Shown piece by piece: positions 35,553 through 44,932 of a stretch of DNA of 64,000 nucleotides. The position numbers and the translations under genes were made by a program. The stretch comes from DATKEJ01 sp963768715 (GTDB taxonomy: Bacteria; Bacteroidota; Rhodothermia; Rhodothermales; DATKEJ01), in contig CAVYJC010000007.1 of NCBI GenBank assembly GCA_963768715.1, positions 620,001 to 684,000 of the forward strand. The letters run 5' to 3'. Each line of letters opens with the position of its first letter. Position 1 is the first letter of the stretch. Below the pieces are notes generated by a model that ran no database searches, was not told the DNA's origin, and saw only the letters and a list, made by a program, of their open reading frames with translations.

Positions 35553-37131
35553 CTACATAATCTATGACAATACGGACGTGATCGCTGACCGGCCCGCGTA
35601 CGTCGACATATCGGCTCCGATCGACCATGTGATTCGAGAAGCCTCGCTCCTCGCCTCCCCAGATAACCCTCGTTGCCAAGGCATGGGGCGGCAGCATTAG
35701 GTGTAGATCCACGTGGGAGGCATCACCGTCAACCTCGATCTCGATTTTCCTGCGGTCGTCATCATGCGACCACGAGTAACCGAAGCGCGCCCTGCTCGCC
35801 GCATAGGATACGCGGACCGTAGCTCTCTTCTCTCCGGTCACGATCCAGCGAGGGGCACATCGGACGCTTTTGAATCCGCTGCCAGCGTCTTGTATGCCGC
35901 AGAGTCCTCCGAGAAAGGCGTCGAGCATGGCCGACGAGCCCCAGCCATCTGTCGGCATGGCATCCGGGCTCGTACTTGTCTCGAGTGTCGAGGGTCGGCC
36001 GTCGGGGAAATACCAGAGATAGGTTTCGCCCGACTCTTCTATCATGTTTCGGTACTGCTCAAGAATTTCAAGGCCATAGGCCTCTCGCCCGTTCTCAAAA
36101 GCGGCTCGCGCTAACTCGCCTCCCACGAGTGGCATGACCCCACCATTCACGTAAGCGCCTTCGACCAGCTTCTCGTCGCCGAACATGCCATCCGGAAACG
36201 GAGGGCTGATCGAATACCACTCGGCGAAGGAGTCGTCCTCCTGCCTCCGCCGATAGTACTCGTCCAGAATGGCACGGGCTATCTGGGGCGTAGCGAGTCC
36301 ACGGGTAATCGCCATGGGATTCGACAGGCTGAGCTGCTCCTCCTCGTTGACGCCGGGAATGGTCACGGGGACCAATTTGTGGAAGTGGCGATAGAAGCGC
36401 CCGTTGAACAACAGATCGTTGGCCCGTTTTCGCAATCCGTCGGCGACGGAGGACCAATGGCGCGACTTCTCTTCGTAGTCGAACTGTTCATAGAGCTGAG
36501 CGAGGACCCGTGCGGCCCTATAGAGCCCGGAGTTGTCTCCGTGCGCAATACCCCAGAAGGTGTCGTCAGTGATCTGGAAATTCAGCCAGGGGGTCCGGCC
36601 CGCCGTGTAGTCGAAGTCCCACGTATCGATCGTAAAAGCGCGCTTCACGAGGCCTAGTTCTCTGTCCCATCGCCAGGGGTGTGACATCGAATAGCGCAGC
36701 GCCATTTCGAGATTGGGGAGCAGGTGCTCGATCCAATCGTTGTCGGAGGTGGCCTGCCATGCGAGCCAGGCCGCGTTCACAAACCGGTACTCCACATCGG
36801 CTTCGACGGGGACACGAACCCAGCGTTCCCAATTCTCGCGGTCGCCCGGCAATCCCAAGGGTGTCACATTCACAAAGTCATACACCCTTCCGTTTGCCGC
36901 CTGCGTAGACGCGAAAGCCTCCACGGCGCTCTTCACATCTTCCCACATGAAGACGCCGCCTCGAAGGATGTCGGAGTGATCGCGAATCCACAGAGCAGGC
37001 GAATCGGGACTCCGAAAGCCGGTCACGATCTGCCCGTCGACGACAAGGTTGATGGTATCCGCCTGGAGAAACCTGACGATCCGATCACAGAAGGCAGACC
37101 ACGCGCCGCTGGATTCAGAGATTCGTATCAC
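35545..37131 (-). CDS. Six-hairpin glycosidase-like protein
   Basis: A 528-residue protein with an (alpha/alpha)6-type pattern: PALWIRDHSDILRGGVFMWE, EADVEYRFVNAAWLAWQATS, FQITDDTFWGIAHGDNSGLY, EGAYVNGGVMPLVGGELARA and WGSSAMLDAFLGGLCGI. The C-terminus is a small beta domain. It resembles GH63/GH15-like and related six-hairpin enzymes, but the family was not fixed. No signal peptide is seen, so it is probably cytoplasmic. It is the first gene of the ABC importer operon, coupled to the MalF-type permease, so its substrate is likely the imported sugar. Confidence 0.78.
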   Translation of the reverse strand: MIRISESSGAWSAFCDRIVRFLQADTINLVVDGQIVTGFRSPDSPALWIRDHSDILRGGVFMWEDVKSAVEAFASTQAANGRVYDFVNVTPLGLPGDRENWERWVRVPVEADVEYRFVNAAWLAWQATSDNDWIEHLLPNLEMALRYSMSHPWRWDRELGLVKRAFTIDTWDFDYTAGRTPWLNFQITDDTFWGIAHGDNSGLYRAARVLAQLYEQFDYEEKSRHWSSVADGLRKRANDLLFNGRFYRHFHKLVPVTIPGVNEEEQLSLSNPMAITRGLATPQIARAILDEYYRRRQEDDSFAEWYSISPPFPDGMFGDEKLVEGAYVNGGVMPLVGGELARAAFENGREAYGLEILEQYRNMIEESGETYLWYFPDGRPSTLETSTSPDAMPTDGWGSSAMLDAFLGGLCGIQDAGSGFKSVRCAPRWIVTGEKRATVRVSYAASRARFGYSWSHDDDRRKIEIEVDGDASHVDLHLMLPPHALATRVIWGGEERGFSNHMVDRSRYVDVRGPVSDHVRIVIDYVDG

Positions 37132-37172
37132 GGGCGGCTCAAAAGGTGGATCATGGGTTGGCAGTAAAAGAA

Positions 37173-37219
37173 GGGGGCGGATCCGGTCCCCGACCTATGT
37201 CGGGAACCGGCCGCCCCTT
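37173..37219 (-). terminator. Terminator after the PorV-like gene
   Basis: On the minus strand AAAGGGGCGGCCGGTTCCCG pairs with CGGGGACCGGATCCGCCCCC and is followed by TTCTTTT. It lies about 25 bases after the stop at 37244 and separates the outer-membrane operon from the ABC operon. Confidence 0.85.
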
Positions 37220-37243
37220 TCTCAAGGTGATGTCAGACAGAGA

Positions 37244-38251
37244 TTACTTGCCGACTTTAAGCGTTATGCGGTTCACGGCATCCAGAAGATCCATGTCCGT
37301 ATACGAGTAGTCAACCGCCACCTTCATTCCCGACATGTCATACTGGATACCAGCACCTGCCGAGAAGCCTTCGATCGTCGTGTTGATGGACGGACGCGTT
37401 GAAGTTCCGGCGTCCGAAGCCCCTGTGTAGTTGAACTTGTAACCACCACGGAGGAAGAGGATATCATAGAGCGACACCTCACCTCCACCGAAGACCGCCT
37501 GCTGGGAGTCCATCGCCTTCGTCGCATCCAAGGCAACCATGACCCGAACGTTATCCTGATCGATCGGATTAATGGTCGATCCGATCGCGAACGTCAGCGG
37601 AAGCGGGTTGTCCTGGAATTCGAACGAAAGATTGCTACCCAGATTGTTGATTCTGGCGGCAAGTTTCCAGCCGTAGACGCCGACATCGTAGATCGAGCCG
37701 AAGTTGAATGCGATGGCACCCGCACTTTGGCCGTCGATGCTCTCGTTGATGACGTTGAACGTACCACCGAGGCTGAGCCGATCCAAGACGTACTTGGCGT
37801 AGGTGACACCGATCGCGACATCCTGATAGTTGTACGTAGCCGACGTTTCATTGTCGGTCACAAGACCTTGCAGAATTGGATCGCTGTAACCGTTCTGCCG
37901 GTTGGCTGGAATATCCTTCACTGAAAGCGACTGAGCGCCGACGGTAATGGTTCCGCCAATGGCGTTGAATCCCACGGCTGCCGCCGCGTGATTCAGATCG
38001 GCAATCCACTGGTTGTACGAAAACGCAGCGCTGAACGTCCGGTCGCTGGTCAGCGCGGTGCCGGCCGGGTTCCAGAAGTGCTGGTTTGCATCGTTCGAAA
38101 GGGCGGTCGTCGCCGAGCCGAGTGCGATCTCACGGGCACCTACACCGATCTCGAGGAAAGCCCCACCATTTCGTCCTGCCTTTCGCTGGGCCTCTGACGA
38201 GGTCACCGACACGATGGCAAGGAGGAATATTAGAAAAAACAGTTTCTTCAT
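37244..38251 (-). CDS. PorV/PorQ family outer-membrane protein
   Basis: A 335-residue beta-barrel protein from ATG 38251 (GGAG upstream), with signal peptide MKKLFFLIFLLAIVSVTSSE. The mature N-terminus GGAFLEIGVGAREIALGSAT followed by NDANQHFWNPAGTAL is the PorV/PorQ signature; AAAAVGFNAIGGTITVGAQS and repeated barrel strands follow. PorV carries T9SS cargo to the attachment machinery. Here it is the last gene behind the TonB receptor and a T9SS-tailed protein, so it may serve that protein rather than T9SS as a whole. A strong terminator follows. Confidence 0.9.
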   Translation of the reverse strand: MKKLFFLIFLLAIVSVTSSEAQRKAGRNGGAFLEIGVGAREIALGSATTALSNDANQHFWNPAGTALTSDRTFSAAFSYNQWIADLNHAAAAVGFNAIGGTITVGAQSLSVKDIPANRQNGYSDPILQGLVTDNETSATYNYQDVAIGVTYAKYVLDRLSLGGTFNVINESIDGQSAGAIAFNFGSIYDVGVYGWKLAARINNLGSNLSFEFQDNPLPLTFAIGSTINPIDQDNVRVMVALDATKAMDSQQAVFGGGEVSLYDILFLRGGYKFNYTGASDAGTSTRPSINTTIEGFSAGAGIQYDMSGMKVAVDYSYTDMDLLDAVNRITLKVGK

Positions 38252-38295
38252 GACCATATCTCCATTCGTAGAGTTTGCGTTAGGGATTGTTTGGG

Positions 38296-40905
38296 TCATC
38301 GCAATATTGCGAAGTGACCGGTCACACTTCCCCCACTGTACTCTACGTGATAGATGTAGAGTCCACTAGCCACCTCTGTGCCGTCTTTCGAGAACATATC
38401 CCATGTGTACTTGCCGGCGATAGCGCCTGTCACCTCCTCTTGGAGGATGATCTGGCCAGACACGTCGAGGATAGTCAGCGTGAAGTCGGCCGGCGTGTTC
38501 AGGAAGTCGATGTTGTGGCTCGAAGCATCCGTTCGCACGTCATTCAAACCCGTCACCTTGTACGGATTCGGATTGACGGTAATCAGCTTCGCAACGTCCC
38601 CTACAGGCGCCACCGGCGGTGTCACCGTAAACGGCGCGCCGAGATTCTGGTAGCGAACCGGCTCGGACACCGCACTCGGGAACAGCTCGTTCCTGGTCGC
38701 ATATGGGTATGTTCCTGACCACGGACTCGTCAGACCGATCTCTCCAGCTGCAGCCGACGGGGTATTCCGTCCGTTGCGGTTGAAGTTGGATGATTCGATG
38801 TGATTCACCCCGATGGGTCCAAACGGTCCGGAGAACGATCCCTCCTTGTACGCCGAGACATAGTACCAGTACGTAAAGCCGGTGATCGCGTCCGGATCCT
38901 CAATCGAGTAGTCGTACCCAGCTGAGGCGTCACCCTGATACTGAGAGAGGTCCGAGTTCGGAATTCTCTTAATCAGATCGTAAGTCCCCCACTCAGCAGG
39001 CTGGTATTTGTCCTGCGTTGGTGTGAACTCACTTTCCGCGTCGAACCAGGGGTTAACCGGATCGAGATACGGGGTAATATCCTCCCCGACATCCTGAACG
39101 TGCTGATAGTTGTCCAGTGCTCGGAAACCCTTTTCGAGACGATCGGTCAGCTGGAACTGCGAGGCGCGCCAGACCTTGTAGCCGTCGACGTCCGAGTCGA
39201 TACTCGAAACATCGGTCCAGCTGATCTTGGCCGTACCGGCGGTTGTGCTCTCCACGGTCAGATCCGGCGCCGGAGGCGTCGGAAGCTCGGAAGAGATATC
39301 CCAATCTCTGTTCCATGCCCACTCGGCGGCGTCCAGTGCATCAACCAGGCCGGTCGCCCGGAATCCACCTGCGCAAACCCAGAGGACCGTCATGGACTCG
39401 CCCACGTCCAGGCTGAACGGGCCAATCCCGCTTAGAATCGCCTGCCCGAAGGTATACTCGAAGTTGTACCCTGTTGCGCCGTAGAAGTCCGATCCGTCGG
39501 CTGCTCCGGGGTTGAGTATCGGTTCCCAGACGGGTTGTTCGATACCGGGGGGTACTTCTTCGGACGCATATTTGTAGTCGCCGTTCGGACGGGCATCGGG
39601 ATTCCCGACGACCCATGTCGTCATGTCATCCGGCGTACCGCCTGAGAAGAAGGCCGAGTTCGGGGACAGGTCTTTGGTGTCGTTGTTCGACTCTTTACCA
39701 TAGTCCTCATACCACGTGGCCGTTGCCGTGTGGAAGCTCTTGTCAGACGCGCGACCATTCACCAGCGAAGCTTCAGCGATTGCCGAGCCGTACCAGCCGC
39801 GGTGAGTCCCTGCACCAACCGGATGCGTACCGAAGAGGGTCAACTTGTCGGGCGAGGTTCCATCCACGCCGTCCTCGTATGAGCCCTGCTTGGCGCCAAC
39901 CCATCTCCAGCCGTTCCAAACGTCCGTGTATCCTTTTTCGGATCCGTTGTAGCTCATCACTCCGAAGAGGCGGGTACCCGGAGGGGGCGTTGCCCTGCCG
40001 GCCGTACGATCCGGCGGAACGTTGCCGTACCAGGCCAGGATATCCATCGGACGACCTGACGCGTCGGGCGTCGCATAGTATCCGGCTGTTCTACCAAACC
40101 CGAAGTCGTTTGTATGCCTGCGGCCAAGTTCCCTGACAGCGACAGACATCCAGGCGTCAATCGGGTAGAAGCCCAATGCGACGGCATCAATTGCATGATC
40201 CGTAGCCTCGGGCGTCCCGTCACCGTTACTGTCGACCACACCCGTATTCGTCATCGTGACTTCCAGAGCGACGAAGTCGTTCAGGTTTTGCTCGTTGATC
40301 GTGTACTGGTGTGCCCGGATCTTGAAGTCGATCCCGGACGTCGTCGGCCAGCCCGCTTCGTAGACCATATGCGAACGCGAGGCGTCGGTAAACGCGGCGT
40401 CATGCTTATAGTCGCGAGTCGGGTCGCCGGCTCCCTGCAGATTCGGTGTGTAGTACGAGAACATGAAGTGCGTATCGGTCGTTTGGTCGCCGTCGCGAAT
40501 CACGTTTCCGTCCGTGTATCCATACGTGGCCCAGTCATCTGACTCAAAGACGGGGAAGATCATGCGCCAACCATCGCGTCCATTACTAACGATCTGGTGT
40601 CCGCCGGGCCAGAAGCCGACCGGATCTCTCCAGTCGGTACCGTCCGGGCCCATTGTGATCCAGTGCAGATAATGGAGGTTAGCTAATTGGTCCTCAATCC
40701 CGTTCGTTTCGGCCGAATTCATCGGCTTCACGGTGTGCCAGTATTCGCCGCCAACCATGTACCCATCGCCCGGGGCGTTATACAAGGTCTTCTGTGTGAA
40801 GACCGATGACGCCTTCTGGGCGGTTGCCGGTAGCGCGCCAAACACGAGCAACGCGACCGACACGCCGAAAATGCGGCACATATATAAGGTTCTTGTTCGT
40901 TTCAT
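38296..40905 (-). CDS. Large secreted protein with T9SS/FlgD-like C-terminal domain
   Basis: An 869-residue protein with signal peptide (MCRIFGVSVALLVFGALPAT to AQ). GYMVGGEYWHTVKPMNSAET opens a long domain of unknown function. A fibronectin-like stretch follows at about 570 (SWTDVSSIDSDVDGYKVWRA), and the C-terminus ends VNPNPYKVTGLNDVR... GLYIYHVEYSGGSVTGHFAI, a T9SS/FlgD-like sorting module. Proteins of this style recur between TonB receptors and PorV in Rhodothermota and related groups. It lies where SusD would be in a classical Sus system, but shows no SusD features. It may be the surface ligand binder. Confidence 0.82.
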   Translation of the reverse strand: MKRTRTLYMCRIFGVSVALLVFGALPATAQKASSVFTQKTLYNAPGDGYMVGGEYWHTVKPMNSAETNGIEDQLANLHYLHWITMGPDGTDWRDPVGFWPGGHQIVSNGRDGWRMIFPVFESDDWATYGYTDGNVIRDGDQTTDTHFMFSYYTPNLQGAGDPTRDYKHDAAFTDASRSHMVYEAGWPTTSGIDFKIRAHQYTINEQNLNDFVALEVTMTNTGVVDSNGDGTPEATDHAIDAVALGFYPIDAWMSVAVRELGRRHTNDFGFGRTAGYYATPDASGRPMDILAWYGNVPPDRTAGRATPPPGTRLFGVMSYNGSEKGYTDVWNGWRWVGAKQGSYEDGVDGTSPDKLTLFGTHPVGAGTHRGWYGSAIAEASLVNGRASDKSFHTATATWYEDYGKESNNDTKDLSPNSAFFSGGTPDDMTTWVVGNPDARPNGDYKYASEEVPPGIEQPVWEPILNPGAADGSDFYGATGYNFEYTFGQAILSGIGPFSLDVGESMTVLWVCAGGFRATGLVDALDAAEWAWNRDWDISSELPTPPAPDLTVESTTAGTAKISWTDVSSIDSDVDGYKVWRASQFQLTDRLEKGFRALDNYQHVQDVGEDITPYLDPVNPWFDAESEFTPTQDKYQPAEWGTYDLIKRIPNSDLSQYQGDASAGYDYSIEDPDAITGFTYWYYVSAYKEGSFSGPFGPIGVNHIESSNFNRNGRNTPSAAAGEIGLTSPWSGTYPYATRNELFPSAVSEPVRYQNLGAPFTVTPPVAPVGDVAKLITVNPNPYKVTGLNDVRTDASSHNIDFLNTPADFTLTILDVSGQIILQEEVTGAIAGKYTWDMFSKDGTEVASGLYIYHVEYSGGSVTGHFAILR

Positions 40906-40953
40906 TATGATAACCTCAAACCGTTTTCAAACTTGTCGACATCATGGCCGTGT

Positions 40954-43900
40954 TTAGAATCGGACCCGTGTGCCGAAGAACACATTGCGTGCCGGTCCAT
41001 ACAGAGCCTGACCCGCGTACGATTCGACAAGACGCTTTCCCGGTACTCCGGTCTTTTCGAAGATGACGTCCGACCCACTCTGCGGATCGTTGTCGTAGGC
41101 GACCACGTTGTCGTGGTTGAATACGTTCGTCACGTCGACGAAGACGTCAAGTCCGAATCGCTGATCGAAATCAAACGCCTTCTCCAGACGCAAATCGAAC
41201 TGAGAATTCGTCGGTCCGGTGAGCAGTGATCGATCACGCTCGTTGACGATGATCGCCCTCGGATAGAGAAGACCGCTTTCAATCGTTCCATTCAGACCGA
41301 GCGAGATCTCGTACGGGAAAACAGCCGAGAGTCTAAGCACGCCGCGATGACGTCGGTCGAAGCCCGAGTCGAGCACGCGGCTTCCGGTGATGTCCTGGGC
41401 ATAGTGCTTGAAGTCCGCTGTGTTATCAAACGGCAGATCCTTCGTATCGTCTACACTCGTCTTCGGATCGTCCGCAGCAGCAGCAATAAACGTGCTCTGG
41501 TCGCGGCCGGCCCCGGCGGAGCCTTCGACACTCGCATACGTGTACGAAGCGGTCACCCCGAGTCGGAGCCATTCCGCCAATTGCGTTGGCGACCTACGAA
41601 GAACGAGCTCGAGTCCCCTGGAATCGGCATATCCGAAGTCGGTCAGCCATGTGTAGATGGGGATACCCAAACTGGACTCACCCTGCGGTACACGCTGTGT
41701 AGCGTTAAGGGATGTCGTGCTGAAGTTGTCAACCGCGCGACTGTATGCGTTGACGTCGAAACCCCAGCCCGGGCTGAACTCCCACTGAATGCCGAGCTCG
41801 AAGTTGTCCGACACAATCGGACTAATGTTCGGCTCGGTGTACTGGAAGAACTGGCTATTGGAACTATTCCCGCCATACTTCTGGTACATCCTGTGGTAGG
41901 GCACTTCCTGGCTCGCGCGCTTGTACGAGAAGTACATCGACGCATTGGAACCGATTGGATGCGAAACACCGATACTCGGGTTGAAAAACACATCCATGGA
42001 CGTGGCACTGCCTCGCCTCGTGAAGTTCCGCGCCAGGGACATCCCGTCGATCACCACCGTATCCCGCTTGAACGGGAAGAAATAGTCGGTGACTTCCTCG
42101 GTGTTCCTGTCGATGAGGTCGACCCGGAGGCCCAGATTGACGATCAGACCCGCATACTCCATGCGGTCCGAGGCGTAGACGCCGAACTCTTTCGGGCTAC
42201 GGCTCCAGTCACTCGGAATCCACGGCTCCTTGACGCCATTGAGCGTATATCCAATCCCGTCAACGCCATAGGCTTCTTTGTAGTCGATCGTTCTGAGCTT
42301 GGCTTCAGCACCAGCCTGAATGAAGTGGTTGGTGTTGATCTGATTGGCGTAGTCCGCTTTGATGCCATTCATGACGACTTTCGTGTCCTCTGAATAGACA
42401 ACCGGGCACGCAAGACGATACCGGAGTCCGTTCGGGAGGAACACACCGGAGTCGCAGAACGAATCCGAAATGTTCTGCTCGAACATCTTGTCGTGGTTAC
42501 CATCAACGTCAACATACTTGTCGACGACATCCGGCCTTCCATTGCCGTCTGAGTCGGTGTAGTTGAAGAAGTCGATGAAATCGCCATTCTCACCCTGGTC
42601 GACGAAACCGTTGCCGTTGTCATCCGGATAACCGTAGCGATCGCGCCAGTAGGTCCGGAAAGCCTGGACATTCAGGTATGAATGGTCGTTCATGACCTGC
42701 GTCAGCTTCAGCGATCCCATATAGTTACCGCCGTCGTTCTGACCGACCGACTCGAGGTTGTAGCGGAAGAAGTCGCGGAAGGAGCGGTTGTTCCAGCTGC
42801 CCCAGAGGCCGCGATCTTCAATCAGGCCAACCGCCGTGAGACTCGTCTTCTTGGAGATCTCATAGGTCGACTTGATCTGACCACTCATTGCCCGGTTGAA
42901 CTCATTCGGCATGTAACCATGGTTCTCGAGGAACCGAATGTTGGCCGAAAAATGCCATGCATCCGTTATCGAGCCACCAAGACTGCCCCGAAAGTCGTAC
43001 TCGGGATCTTCGCCGGCTTTGTACTTGTCTGGCGTCCAGGTGTACTTCGCCAGTCGGCGCTGCGCGACGGCATCGCCGGCGGCTGCCAATGCGGCCACCT
43101 GTGCCTTAACCGCCAGATACTTTTCTTCGCCCGTGACGATGCCATCACCGTTCGTGTCTTCCGGCAGGTTCGACCCGTGATCTACGGGTTCCTGATAGAA
43201 CGCCAGCGAGTCGGGACCCGGCCGATTGGTCTGCGGCCCTACGCGCGCGCTGACGGATCCGTGGATCGGTCCGCGATCTTCGCGAAGACTGACCGTCACG
43301 ACGCCACCGCTTCCGGTGGTGTACTTGGCTTCGGTCGCACCGGTGTTGACAGACACCTCGGACACGCCGTCCGGGTTGATGTCAAAGGAACTCGGGTTGA
43401 CCTTCTTCGCCTTATTAGTGTTGTGATACGTGTTGCCGCCATATTCCCCGTTGCCGGATCGCGAAGTCTGAAACCAAGCGTCGGAGATGTCAACTCCCTC
43501 AAGAACAGTCTTGGTTTCGTACTGCCGACTCCCACGGAGATATCCGTTAAAGGAGTTTGCTGTCTTCGAGATCACGTCTTCGAGAGAACGTACCGGCATT
43601 TTCGAGATTTCCTCGGAAGTTACCAGGGTTCGTGACGTGGTCTGGTTCTGGTCGACCACCGGCCGAACTGCTTCCACGACCACCTCGGCACCTTCGACTA
43701 CCTCGGACTCCAGCGTCACGTCAAGTGACTTCGTCCGGTCGGAGGTTACGAGCACGTTTTCGATCGTCTTTGTCGAGTAACCGACAAAAGAAAATCTGAC
43801 CGAGTACGTGCCCGGCCGAACGCCGATTAGAAAATAGCTTCCCGCCGCATCCGTCGCGGTCCCCTGCGTAGTTCCCTCCAGGACGACAGTAGCTCCCGGA

Positions 43901-44034
43901 ATGGGATCCCCTGTCGCTCCATCTGTCACTGTTCCAGCCAGCTTTCCTGACTGCGCCAGTGACGTACCCGGGAGGGCCTGCACGAGGAGGCAGGCAAAAA
44001 CGGATACGGATAGCATTGTAACGAGACGCCTCAT
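40954..44034 (-). CDS. TonB-dependent receptor with carboxypeptidase-regulatory N-domain
   Basis: A 1026-residue outer-membrane receptor. The start is ATG 44034, preceded by GAGG; a GTG 15 bases upstream is possible. After the signal peptide, GKLAGTVTDGATGDPIPGAT is a carboxypeptidase-regulatory-like domain. The plug has PVRSLEDVISKTANSFNGYL and GVDISDAWFQTSRSGNGEYG. The rest is a 22-strand-like barrel ending NVFFGTRVRF with the usual C-terminal aromatic. Such receptors import large ligands using TonB energy. There is no SusD partner; the next genes are a T9SS-tailed protein and PorV. Confidence 0.92.
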   Translation of the reverse strand: MRRLVTMLSVSVFACLLVQALPGTSLAQSGKLAGTVTDGATGDPIPGATVVLEGTTQGTATDAAGSYFLIGVRPGTYSVRFSFVGYSTKTIENVLVTSDRTKSLDVTLESEVVEGAEVVVEAVRPVVDQNQTTSRTLVTSEEISKMPVRSLEDVISKTANSFNGYLRGSRQYETKTVLEGVDISDAWFQTSRSGNGEYGGNTYHNTNKAKKVNPSSFDINPDGVSEVSVNTGATEAKYTTGSGGVVTVSLREDRGPIHGSVSARVGPQTNRPGPDSLAFYQEPVDHGSNLPEDTNGDGIVTGEEKYLAVKAQVAALAAAGDAVAQRRLAKYTWTPDKYKAGEDPEYDFRGSLGGSITDAWHFSANIRFLENHGYMPNEFNRAMSGQIKSTYEISKKTSLTAVGLIEDRGLWGSWNNRSFRDFFRYNLESVGQNDGGNYMGSLKLTQVMNDHSYLNVQAFRTYWRDRYGYPDDNGNGFVDQGENGDFIDFFNYTDSDGNGRPDVVDKYVDVDGNHDKMFEQNISDSFCDSGVFLPNGLRYRLACPVVYSEDTKVVMNGIKADYANQINTNHFIQAGAEAKLRTIDYKEAYGVDGIGYTLNGVKEPWIPSDWSRSPKEFGVYASDRMEYAGLIVNLGLRVDLIDRNTEEVTDYFFPFKRDTVVIDGMSLARNFTRRGSATSMDVFFNPSIGVSHPIGSNASMYFSYKRASQEVPYHRMYQKYGGNSSNSQFFQYTEPNISPIVSDNFELGIQWEFSPGWGFDVNAYSRAVDNFSTTSLNATQRVPQGESSLGIPIYTWLTDFGYADSRGLELVLRRSPTQLAEWLRLGVTASYTYASVEGSAGAGRDQSTFIAAAADDPKTSVDDTKDLPFDNTADFKHYAQDITGSRVLDSGFDRRHRGVLRLSAVFPYEISLGLNGTIESGLLYPRAIIVNERDRSLLTGPTNSQFDLRLEKAFDFDQRFGLDVFVDVTNVFNHDNVVAYDNDPQSGSDVIFEKTGVPGKRLVESYAGQALYGPARNVFFGTRVRF

Positions 44035-44287
44035 TGTATTTGACCTCACGTCTGTTGGTTTAAATGATAAGCCGGTGACCGCTGGTCAACGGCCCCGCTT
44101 ACGACTTGTCCTAAATGACCCCGACCTGCGGAGTTCCTGTCGCCTTGTCCATTGGCCACACCGTAATGATGTGCTTGGCACCCTGGCATGACCTTGGTCG
44201 CTCGCCTTTGATTTGCAGGCAAACTTTTCGCTTTTAGCATGAGAAGGGAGTTACAAAACACCCCAGTCTTTGTCAAGAGAGGAAATC

Positions 44288-44932
44288 CTACATTGGGGGT
44301 TGACTTTCTACGACAAGCAACTCCGCAACCAGCCAAGCCTTTGCCCACCGCCACTTCCGGCTCAAGGTGCGCATAGGAATGCCGGTCTCCCGTGAGATCT
44401 CCGTCATCTTAAATCCTAGAATACAACGTAAATGTACGATTTCCAGCGCCTCCGTGTCGTGCCTTTCCAGCCTACGGAGGATCTGCTCGAAGGTTAGGAC
44501 CTCGTCGAGACGTGCCCCAACTCCGCCCTGAACCACCAGGTCCTCCAGACCGTGGAGGCGAATCGGCTTGCACCCACCCCCTCGTTTCTCCGCCCGGTAC
44601 TGCCTCGCGTAATCACACAATATTCTTCGCATGTGCTGGGCAGCGATGCCGTAAAAATGGCGACGGTTCTGCCAGACGACTCCTTTCTGCCCCACCAGAC
44701 GAGCATAGGCCTCATGTACGAGCGCGCACGTGTCAAGCGTGTGGTCGTCACGCTCACGACGTAAATAGCTCCTGGCAAGGGCTGAGAGCTCGTCATACGC
44801 CATCTGAACGACGTCACTGAAAGCCTCGTCGTCACCCGAGCTCGCTCTCGCGAGCGCCCGGGTGATCGTTCCATCCTTGTCGGAGATTGATTCTCTGGTC
44901 ACCTTGACCGGTGTGGCGCCGCTCGCATTCAT
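44288..44932 (-). CDS. ECF-type RNA polymerase sigma factor
   Basis: A 214-residue sigma factor of the long-linker ECF subclass (as in TIGR02999). Region 2 includes DDEAFSDVVQMAYDELSALA, and LVHEAYARLVGQKGVVWQNR with RRHFYGIAAQHMRRILCDYA. Region 4 has EIVHLRCILGFKMTEISRET and RTLSRKWRWAKAWL. No anti-sigma gene is adjacent. Its ATG overlaps the TGA of the DUF4175 gene (ATGA, 44929-44932), so the two are made together. It may drive the TonB operon that starts 250 bases downstream. Confidence 0.9.
   Translation of the reverse strand: MNASGATPVKVTRESISDKDGTITRALARASSGDDEAFSDVVQMAYDELSALARSYLRRERDDHTLDTCALVHEAYARLVGQKGVVWQNRRHFYGIAAQHMRRILCDYARQYRAEKRGGGCKPIRLHGLEDLVVQGGVGARLDEVLTFEQILRRLERHDTEALEIVHLRCILGFKMTEISRETGIPMRTLSRKWRWAKAWLVAELLVVESQPPM

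Noticed and set aside
41347..42393. 348-codon plus-strand frame
   Set aside because: Antisense to the TonB receptor barrel; no recognisable motif.
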